From Chloroflexota bacterium (GTDB lineage Bacteria; Chloroflexota; Dehalococcoidia; UBA2979): a stretch of 30,506 nt of DNA. Location of the stretch: assembly GCA_016875695.1 (NCBI GenBank), contig VGPB01000002.1, positions 1-30,506 on the forward strand, given 5' to 3'. Shown here one piece after another: positions 22,773 through 28,900 of the stretch (its first letter is position 1; each line of letters opens with the position of its first letter). A program made the position numbers and the translations under genes. Below the pieces are notes generated by a model. The model was given only the letters and a program-made list of their open reading frames with translations. It was not told the DNA's origin and ran no database searches.

Positions 22773-24613
22773 CAGGCGTCGCCTGCTGCGTGCGCGATCG
22801 GCGGCGGCGCGGCCGCAGGGGCGGTGGCTTCTTGGTCGCGCAGCTCGAGGTCGTAGATATCGCGGTAGAGGCCGCCCGCGGCGAGCAGCTGGTCGTGCCG
22901 GCCCTGCTCGACGATGCGACCGTCGCGCAGCACGATGATCTGGTCGGCGGCGCGCACGGTGCGCAGGCGCTGTGCGATCACGAACGTTGTGCGGCCGCGC
23001 ATCAGTTCGTGCAGCGCCTGCTGGATGAGGTACTCGGTCTCCGTGTCGACCGACGACGTGGAGTCGTCAAAGACGAGGACGCGCGGGTCGAGCAGCAGCG
23101 TGCGCGCGATCGCGAGGCGCTGGCGCTGGCCGCCCGACAGCGTGACGCCGCGCTCGCCGACCCAGGTGTCGTAGCCGTTGGGCAGGCCGACGATGAAGTC
23201 GTGCAGGCGCGCCGCACGCGCGGCGGCGACGATGTCGTCGTCGCCCGCGTCGGGGCGGCCGTACGCGATGTTGCGGCGGATCGTGTCGGCGAACAGGAAC
23301 ACGTCCTGCTGCACGATGCCGATCGCTCCGCGCAGCGAGCCGAGCGTGAGCTCGCGCACGTCCTGACCGTCGACGGTGATCGCGCCGGCGATGACGTCGT
23401 AGAAGCGCGGCAGCAGGTTCACGACGGTCGACTTGCCGGAGCCGGTGGGTCCGAGCAGCGCGGTCACCTCGCCGGGGTGCGCGTGCAGCGAGACGTCGTG
23501 CAGCACGGGCGAGCGGCCGTAGCCGAAGCTCACGCGGTCGAAGCGCACGTCGCCGGGGCCCGCGCGCAGCGGCACGGCATCGGCGCGCTCCGTGACGGCG
23601 GACTCGGCGTCGAGCAGCTCGAAGATGCGATCGCCGGAGGATTGCGCACGCGAGGCGATGCCGACGATGAAGCCGATTGAGCGCACGGGCATTTGCAGGA
23701 ACGTGAGGTACAGCTGGAAGGTGACGAGCTGCCCGGCGCCCATGCGGCCGGCGATCACCTCGTTGCCGCCCACCCAGAACACGGCGGCCAGCGAGACGAG
23801 CCAGACGGCGCTCAGGGCGGGCTCGATGATGCCCATGAAGCGCGTGGAGCGGTACGATTCGTCGAAGAGCGAACTTGCCTGGCGGCCGAACTTCTCCTCC
23901 TCGAACGCTTCGCGCGCGAAAGCCTTGACGACGCGCTGGCCGGTGAGGTTCTCGTGCAGCACGTTGGCGAGGTTGCCCTGCAGGTGCTGAATGTGCGTCC
24001 ACACGGGGCGCATCGTGCGCGACGAGCACACGGCGGCGGCGGCGACGATGGGCACGAACGCGAGCGCGACCAGCGCGACGCGCATGTTGGTGGCGAGCAT
24101 GATCGCGGCTGTGACGCTGATGAGCGCGGTGATGTAGAGCATGCGGATCACGCCCATGCTGACGAAGAAGCGCACGCCTTCGACGTCCTGCGTGGCGCGT
24201 GACATGATCTGGCCGATCTCGGCGCGGTCGTGGTAGGCGAAGGAGAGCCGCTGTAGGTGGTCGTAGATGCGGTTGCGCAGGTCGTAGGCGACAGTCTGGG
24301 AGACGCGCTCGCTGAGGATCGCCTGCTGGTACATGAGCGCGCCACGCGCGAGGGCCGCGGCGATGAGCAGCACCGCGGCGACGGCGAGCGTCGCCATATC
24401 GCCGCGCGCGACGCCGGCCTCGGCGTCGATGGCGAGGCCGACGTCGATGGCGTGGCCGATGAGCCAGGGCGTGACGACGACGAGCGCACCGGAGGCGACG
24501 ACGGACGCGAGCGTGAGCGCGAGGTCGCGCAGGTGGGGGAACGAGAGGCAGAGCAGTCGCCAGAGGACGGGCGCGCGGCGCGCAGATCCGGCGGCCGGAG
24601 CGTATGCGGCCAT
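22772..24613 (-). CDS. ABC exporter half-transporter, degenerate-site subunit (TM287/BmrC-like)
   Basis: 613 residues: six membrane helices (first LALTLASVVASGALVVVTPW) and a nucleotide-binding domain with Walker A GPTGSGKSTVVNL near residue 388, a perfect LSGGQRQR signature and Walker B VLVFDDSTSSVD near residue 512. The catalytic Glu is replaced by Asp. Together with the downstream gene, which has Glu but an imperfect signature, this makes one canonical and one degenerate ATP site, as in the heterodimeric exporters TM287/288 and BmrCD. ATG 24613 has no Shine-Dalgarno; TACACT lies nine bases upstream. First gene of a two-gene operon. Confidence 0.93.
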   Translation of the reverse strand: MAAYAPAAGSARRAPVLWRLLCLSFPHLRDLALTLASVVASGALVVVTPWLIGHAIDVGLAIDAEAGVARGDMATLAVAAVLLIAAALARGALMYQQAILSERVSQTVAYDLRNRIYDHLQRLSFAYHDRAEIGQIMSRATQDVEGVRFFVSMGVIRMLYITALISVTAAIMLATNMRVALVALAFVPIVAAAAVCSSRTMRPVWTHIQHLQGNLANVLHENLTGQRVVKAFAREAFEEEKFGRQASSLFDESYRSTRFMGIIEPALSAVWLVSLAAVFWVGGNEVIAGRMGAGQLVTFQLYLTFLQMPVRSIGFIVGIASRAQSSGDRIFELLDAESAVTERADAVPLRAGPGDVRFDRVSFGYGRSPVLHDVSLHAHPGEVTALLGPTGSGKSTVVNLLPRFYDVIAGAITVDGQDVRELTLGSLRGAIGIVQQDVFLFADTIRRNIAYGRPDAGDDDIVAAARAARLHDFIVGLPNGYDTWVGERGVTLSGGQRQRLAIARTLLLDPRVLVFDDSTSSVDTETEYLIQQALHELMRGRTTFVIAQRLRTVRAADQIIVLRDGRIVEQGRHDQLLAAGGLYRDIYDLELRDQEATAPAAAPPPIAHAAGDA

Positions 24614-24733
24614 AGATAGCTAAGTGTAGCGCGGGCACGGGGCGGCGGCCCGGCTCGAGGCTGCGAGCGCGGCCGCTGGGCACGTCGCGTTTGTGCGCGC
24701 CAGCAGAATGTTGACGGGATGGGGACCAGTGGA

Positions 24734-24829
24734 CTACCACGACCGTAGCGCGGCGGGCGCACCCAGCAGGAGGCGCAGCGCAGCGAGCTCGTACTGCTCG
24801 CGCGCGACGGCGGCGGTGAGCGCGGTCAT
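24734..24829 (-). CDS. 31-residue ORF coupled to the broken membrane protein gene
   Basis: ATG 24829 overlaps (ATGA) the TGA that ends the preceding frame. The product begins MTALTAAVAREQYELAALRL, is followed by LLLGAPAALRSW and looks like one amphipathic helix. The overlap and protein-like composition argue for a real coupled peptide gene, but it is very short and has no recognised family. Confidence 0.35.
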   Translation of the reverse strand: MTALTAAVAREQYELAALRLLLGAPAALRSW

Positions 24830-25223
24830 CGCGGCGTCTCGCGCGCCGGAGGCACGCCGGGGCGCGGGCGCGCGCCGGCGACTGCCAGCGCGATGACCGC
24901 GAGGTTCGTGACGAGCAGTGGAGCGCCGGCGAGCACCTCGGCGGCGCTCCACTGCTCGTCACGATGTGCTGCGCCGACTGCAGCGCGGCGCCGCCGCACA
25001 GCAGGGCGAGCACCGCCGCGGCCAGGCGGCGCGGCCCTGTGGCGCCGCGCGCGCGATGCCCGAAGTAGGCGGCGTTCAGGCGGCCGCTCGAGGCGCTCGC
25101 AAGTCCTCCACGAGCGAAGCGCCGTCCCAGAATGTGCTGACGCGCTCTCCGTTCTGCGCGGGGCGCCTGCGATGGAGAGGATGAGAGAACATAAGGTCGG
25201 AATCGGCGAGGCGGATCGGACAC
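24826..25223 (-). pseudogene. Small two-helix membrane protein, frame broken at an inverted repeat
   Basis: In one frame, downstream of a possible start at 25223, the sequence is protein-like from about 25082: RLNAAYFGHRARGATGPRRL, then the hydrophobic AAAVLALLCGGAALQSAQHI. At 24964 this frame enters a perfect 23-bp inverted repeat and loses sense. In the adjacent frame after the repeat comes AEVLAGAPLLVTNLAVIALA, then VAGARPRPGVPPARETPR and a TGA overlapping the next small ORF. The two halves look like one protein with two membrane helices. I know no function for it. Region 24614-24733 upstream of the ABC gene contains nothing I can call. Confidence 0.45.
24906..24964. repeat. Perfect 23-bp inverted repeat
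   Basis: Arms 24906-24928 and 24942-24964 are exact reverse complements around a 13-base spacer. It lies at the frame break of the small membrane protein gene. Confidence 0.85.
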
Positions 25224-25259
25224 GTGTTGACAGTCGCCAGGCGTTCCCGGGGGACTCGC

Positions 25260-25868
25260 TCAGGCCAGGCGCTGCCTCAGCGCGCGCCGGGTGGCCTCGG
25301 CGAGCGGGTACGCGGGCCAGCCCTCGCGCCGTCCGCGCGCTGCGTTGAGCTCGAGGTAGGCGAGCGCGGCAAGCTCGAGCGAGCTCTCGGCGAACTCGGC
25401 GACGGCGGCGAGCGCGGGCCAGCGCTCGACCTTGTGCGGGTCGACCTTGTCAGCGACGAAGACGGCCCACGCCTCGGGCGCGTAGTCGGGGTGCCCGGTG
25501 GTGTGCCAGCGCACCGCCTCCAGTACAACCGCGTCGGTCACCCACTCGCGCGCGACCAGCTCGTGCGCGCCGAGCGGCCCGTGCAGCAGCATCGGCTCGG
25601 CGCGCTCGACGGGGTCGATGGGCAGGCCGGCGGCCTCGGCGCGTGCGAGCAGCGCGGCGCCCGGCAGCGCGCGCAGCAGGTCGTGCGCCTGCGCTGCCAG
25701 CAGGGTGCGGGCCACGTCGAGGCCGTGGCGTTGCGCGAGCGGCCCTGCGAGGGCGACGACGCGGTCGATGTGCGCCGCGAGTCCCGGCGGGAGCTCCGGG
25801 AGCATGGCTGCGCGGAGGGCGGCCGCATCGGCGAAGGGCGGGGCATCGGGGGTGAGAGCGGGGGGCAT
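25260..25868 (-). CDS. YqeK-like HD-domain hydrolase
   Basis: 202 residues. The HD-domain metal ligands are in place: His33 (GLAAHIDRVV), His62-Asp63 (LLAAQAHDLLRA), HGPLGAHELVARE, RWHTTGHPDY and FVADKVDP. This order and spacing match YqeK, a symmetric diadenosine tetraphosphate (Ap4A) hydrolase often encoded next to nadD; no nadD is adjacent here, which lowers certainty about substrate. ATG 25868 has no ribosome binding site, but TAAACT (25880-25875) ends six bases upstream, so the mRNA is probably leaderless. Divergent from the histidine kinase pseudogene. Confidence 0.75.
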   Translation of the reverse strand: MPPALTPDAPPFADAAALRAAMLPELPPGLAAHIDRVVALAGPLAQRHGLDVARTLLAAQAHDLLRALPGAALLARAEAAGLPIDPVERAEPMLLHGPLGAHELVAREWVTDAVVLEAVRWHTTGHPDYAPEAWAVFVADKVDPHKVERWPALAAVAEFAESSLELAALAYLELNAARGRREGWPAYPLAEATRRALRQRLA

Positions 25869-25874
25869 TGCGGG

Positions 25875-25880
25875 AGTTTA
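25875..25880 (-). promoter_or_regulatory. -10 box of the YqeK-like gene (leaderless type)
   Basis: Minus-strand TAAACT, then six bases and ATG 25868; no Shine-Dalgarno between them. Confidence 0.45.
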
Positions 25881-26002
25881 CGGATGGGGAGCGCCCGGTG
25901 TCCCCCGTACGGTGGAGCCCAGTCCGGAGGGCAGGGCCGGGGGGAGTGGGCGACAGGGTGATGCGGCAAGCGGGGGCGCTGGGCCCGGAGCCGATCGGCG
26001 GG

Positions 26003-26037
26003 GCTGCACGCACGGCCGCTTCTGCCGTGCGTGCAGC
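26003..26037. repeat. 14-bp inverted repeat in the kinase pseudogene
   Basis: Arms GCTGCACGCACGGC (26003-26016) and its exact complement (26024-26037) around a 7-base loop, inside the N-terminal coding region. Confidence 0.7.
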
Positions 26038-26487
26038 GCTCGAGGCGTCCGGCTGGAGCTGGTGCGCCGCCGCCTTCGCGGACGGCACGAGCTTCTTTGC
26101 GATCTGGGCGGTGTTGCTGACGGCGGCGTTCGCGATCGCGGCGCTGGCGGCGCGCGAGGCGTGGGACTCGATGGCCGTGGAGCTCATGTTCATGACGCCG
26201 GTGCTCGGCGGGGTGCTGCTGCACCTGGCGATGTGGCGGCTGCAGCTGCGTCGCGCCGGGCTCGAGCGGCAGCTGGGGGCGCTGCACCTGGAGCTGACTG
26301 CCTTCGCGCACGACGTGCGCGGCCCGCTGATGACCACGCGTAGCTACCTGGAGCTGCTGAACGCCGGCGCGCTGGGACCGCTGCCCGTGGAGGCGCGCGA
26401 CATCGCCGGGCGCGCGGTCGTGGCCACCACGTAAGCCCAGACGCTGGCGTAGTCGCTGCGGCGGCTGGCCTCCGACGACGCGACGCG

Positions 26488-26582
26488 CCCGCTGGCGTCC
26501 GAGCTCGTGGACCTGTGCGCGGTCGTTGGCGACGTGCTGACCGCGCTCGACGCGCAGGTCCACGAGCTCGGACGCCAGCGGG
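26488..26582. repeat. Perfect 28-bp inverted repeat in the kinase pseudogene
   Basis: Arms 26488-26515 and 26555-26582 are exact reverse complements, 39 bases apart. The left arm encodes PLASELVDL and the right arm QVHELGRQRG in the same frame; the first frameshift begins right after the right arm. Confidence 0.85.
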
Positions 26583-26955
26583 GAGATCGGCGAGTTGCCC
26601 CCCCGTGCTGGGGGATCGCCACGCCCTGTACCGCGTGTTCGCGAACCTCGTCGAGAACGCCGTCAAGTACTGCACGCAGGACCGCACGGCGCAGATCCGT
26701 ATCGGGGGCACGCGCGAGGGCGACACAGTGCGCATCGCGGTGCGCGACTGGGGCATCGGCGTGCCGCCGGAGGAGCGCGAGCGCATCTTCGCGCTGCGTG
26801 CGCGCGGCAAGGGCGTCGGCGCGCGCGACGGCTCCGGCATCGGCCTCGCGACGGTGCGGCGGCTGGTCGAGTTGCAGGGCGGGCGCGTCGGGGTGGATTC
26901 GACGGTGATCGACGGCTCGTGCTTCCAGGTGGCGCTGCCGGCGGCGGACTGACCG

Positions 26956-26993
26956 CCCTCAGCCCCGGCCCCGCTCTCGCGCTGCGGGCGAGG
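26956..26993. repeat. Dispersed GC-rich palindromic repeat, degenerate copy
   Basis: CCCTCAGCCCCGGCCCCGCT, then CTCGCGCTGCGGGCGAGG, related to the copies at 20134 and 27808. It follows directly on the kinase stop. Nothing else is visible up to 27100. Confidence 0.4.
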
Positions 26994-27100
26994 CAGCGCC
27001 TGGTGTGTCAATAGCGCTACGACTCGCGATCGCCTGTCGCCAGCCGGCCGCGCGCTGCGACCATCGCGCGTGAACCGGCAGGCATGAGCGGAGCGACGAG

Positions 27101-27778
27101 TTGTTGAAGAGCCTAGTGAGTGTGCTCACGGCTGGCATGGCGCTGGCGCTCGCCGCGGCGGCGGGCGTGGCGTATGCGCAGACGCCGTCACCGACGCCGA
27201 CGCCGACGCCGATGGCGACCGCGACGGGGACCGCGACCCCGTCGCCGACCGCCGCGCCGACGGTAGCGCCGTGCCCCGCGGCGACGGTGGTGGTGACAGC
27301 GCCGACGGCGGCGGCGCCGACCACGGTGAGCGTGACGGTGACGCCCGCGCTGAACATCCGGGCCGCGACGGACGGCGACGCGACCTCATTCCACCTGCAC
27401 TACTTCGTCGACACCCCGGCGACCGCGGCAGGGCAGGTGGTGCCGCTCGGCGCCCCGCGGATCATCCACACCTCGGCGCTGACGCAGAGCCTCGGGACGC
27501 TCGCGCCCGGCGTGCACACGGTGGAGGTCGTGCTCGAGCAGCTCAACCACACGGCGTGCGCGGCGCGCGGCGCGGTGACCTTCACCGTGGCCGCGCCGAC
27601 TCAGGCCGCGACGCCGAGCGCGACCGCCGCCGCCGCGACGGCCGCACCGAGCGCGCCGCGCACCGGCCAGGCGGGTCTGTCCGGCTCGTCGCCGGCCGCC
27701 TCGGCCGTGCTCGCGCTGTTCGGTATTGCCACGCTGCTCGTGGGCGGCTCGCGGCTCACGACCGGGTGGCGGCGGTAG
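27101..27778 (+). CDS. Secreted surface protein with Thr/Pro linker and LPXTG-like C-terminus
   Basis: 225 residues from TTG 27101 (TTG 27104 also possible; no strong ribosome binding site). A signal peptide (KSLVSVLTAGMALALAAAAG, cleavage probably after VAYA) is followed by a Thr/Pro/Ala-rich linker (residues 27-65) and a compact beta-rich domain (TSFHLHYFVDTPATAAGQVV, APGVHTVEVVLEQLNHTACA) that resembles a cell-surface or CHRD-like fold. A second low-complexity linker leads to APRTGQAG, a hydrophobic segment and a basic tail (LTTGWRR). That end has the layout of a sortase signal, with PRTG where LPxTG is expected. Function unknown; anchoring to the envelope is inferred. Confidence 0.75.
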   Translation: MLKSLVSVLTAGMALALAAAAGVAYAQTPSPTPTPTPMATATGTATPSPTAAPTVAPCPAATVVVTAPTAAAPTTVSVTVTPALNIRAATDGDATSFHLHYFVDTPATAAGQVVPLGAPRIIHTSALTQSLGTLAPGVHTVEVVLEQLNHTACAARGAVTFTVAAPTQAATPSATAAAATAAPSAPRTGQAGLSGSSPAASAVLALFGIATLLVGGSRLTTGWRR

Positions 27779-27807
27779 CGCTCACCCTCGCCTCGCTCGA
27801 GGGGGAG

Positions 27808-27850
27808 CCCTCACCCTCCGGCCCCCTCTCCCGCTCGGCGGGCGAGGGGG
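27808..27850. repeat. Dispersed GC-rich palindromic repeat, copy 2
   Basis: CCCTCACCCTCCGGCCCCCT, then CTCCCGCTCGGCGGGCGAGG, closely similar to copy 1 at 20134-20178. A partial relative (CTCACCCTCGCCTCGCTCGA) precedes it at 27781. It sits after a gene end, as copy 1 does. Confidence 0.6.
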
Positions 27851-27864
27851 CGTCGGAGGCGTGA

Positions 27865-27900
27865 GATGAAGGGGGAGCGCGCGAGCGCTCCCCCTTCATC
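27865..27900. terminator. Bidirectional terminator between convergent genes
   Basis: A perfect 16-bp stem (27865-27880 with 27885-27900) closed by a GCGA tetraloop, between the surface protein gene and htpX, which converge here. The arm ends are GATGAA and TTCATC; there is no real T-run, so efficiency is uncertain. Confidence 0.55.
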
Positions 27901-27932
27901 GTGCCGAACGGCGTCTGCGCAGTGGTCGACGC

Positions 27933-28781
27933 TCAGTCGCGCGCGCTCACGGTGGCGCACATCGCGCGCAGGCGCTCGATGCGCTCTGCGGCCGGCGGGT
28001 GCGTCGAGAACAGGCCCGCGAGCCCGTGCCCGGATAGCGCGGCGAGCGGGTTGACGATGAACAGGTGCGCGGTCGACTGTGGCACCTCCATGGGGATGCG
28101 CTGTGCGCTCTGCTCGAGCTTTGCGAGCGCGGAGGCGAGCGCCTCCGGGTCGCCGACGGTGCGCGCGCCGTCGCGGTCGGCCTGGTACTCGCGTGCGCGG
28201 CTGATGCCGAGCTGGATGAGCGTGGCGGCGATCGGCGCGACGAGCACGGTGACGAGGCCGACGAGCGGGTTACGGTTCTCGCCGCGGCCGCCGAAGAACA
28301 TCGACATCCACGCGATCATCGAGATCGCCGAGGCGATCGTCGCGACGATCGACGATGTCAGGATGTCGCGGTTCTTGACGTGCGCCAGCTCGTGGCCGAG
28401 CACGCCTACGAGCTCGCGCTCGGTGAGCAGGCGGCGGATGCCGGACGTGACGGCGACAGCGGCGTGCCGTGGGCTGCGGCCGGTGGCGAAGGCGTTGGGC
28501 TGCGGCGAGTCGATGGCGTAGACGCGCGGCATGGGCACGCCGGCGCGCTGCGCGACACCCTCGACGAGCGCGAACAGCTCGGGATCCTGCTCGCGCTGCA
28601 GCTCGTGCGCGCCCGAAGTCCGTAGGACGATGTCGGCGCTGAACCAGTACGAGCCGAAGTTCATGGTGGCGGCGATCAGCGCGAAGGTGAGCGCGCCGCC
28701 CGCGCCCCCGATGGCACCGCCGATGGCGATGAGCAGACCGCTGAGCGCGGCAAGCAGGACGGCGGTCTTGAGGTTGTGCAT
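27933..28781 (-). CDS. htpX: HtpX membrane metallopeptidase
   Basis: 282 residues. Two N-terminal hydrophobic segments (LKTAVLLAALSGLLIAIGGA, GGALTFALIAATMNFGSYWF) precede the M48 zinc motif HELAHVKNRD near residue 128. The stretch MPRVYAIDSPQPNAFATGRS, a second membrane pair and the third zinc ligand region SRAREYQADRDGA follow, and the C-terminal FSTHPPAAERIERL is diagnostic. HtpX degrades misfolded membrane proteins in the cytoplasmic membrane. ATG 28781 is chosen because AAGGA lies upstream and homology starts there; the frame is open to 28859. Confidence 0.95.
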   Translation of the reverse strand: MHNLKTAVLLAALSGLLIAIGGAIGGAGGALTFALIAATMNFGSYWFSADIVLRTSGAHELQREQDPELFALVEGVAQRAGVPMPRVYAIDSPQPNAFATGRSPRHAAVAVTSGIRRLLTERELVGVLGHELAHVKNRDILTSSIVATIASAISMIAWMSMFFGGRGENRNPLVGLVTVLVAPIAATLIQLGISRAREYQADRDGARTVGDPEALASALAKLEQSAQRIPMEVPQSTAHLFIVNPLAALSGHGLAGLFSTHPPAAERIERLRAMCATVSARD

Positions 28782-28861
28782 GTGCCTTTCCTTCGGGCTG
28801 AGGCTTCTGCCCGCGGGCGGGCAGGCGCGTGCGTGCGCTGCGATGGCAGTCGCGTACATTG

Positions 28862-28891
28862 ATTGTAGGGCCGTGCGCTAACGGGGTGTAA
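28862..28891 (-). promoter_or_regulatory. Promoter candidate of htpX
   Basis: Minus-strand TACAAT (28867-28862) with TTTACA or TTACAC 18-19 bases upstream, in an A/T-rich spot. The leader would be about 70 bases and holds a GC-rich stem (CCCGC / GCGGG). Confidence 0.4.
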
Positions 28892-28900
28892 AACCCGCGC

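Larger units (their letters stand above)
25961..26952 (+). pseudogene. Membrane sensor histidine kinase, inactivated
   Basis: All parts of a kinase are present but not in one frame. From ATG 25961 there are two membrane helices (FFAIWAVLLTAAFAIAALA, ELMFMTPVLGGVLLHLAMW) and an H-box, FAHDVRGPLMTTRSYLELL. The frame is then cut by TAA at 26432-26434 and TAG at 26450-26452, continues in the same frame (SLRRLASDDATRPLASELVD), and shifts near 26580 and again in a run of seven C at about 26598-26604. The ATPase domain follows in another frame to 26952: VLGDRHALYRVFANLVENAV (N box), RDWGIGVPPEER (G1) and GSGIGLATVRRLVELQGG (G2). Both stops are one C-to-T change from Gln codons. No response regulator is adjacent. 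Confidence 0.85.

Noticed and set aside
23067..25223. A 718-codon ORF spanning the ABC gene and its upstream region
   Set aside because: Only about 25082-24960 looks protein-like; the rest is an antiphase shadow of the ABC transporter.
26432..26452. TAA and TAG read as glutamine (recoded genetic code)
   Set aside because: Other genes in the window end at TAA or TAG with normal lengths, and this gene also has frameshifts, so it is a pseudogene.
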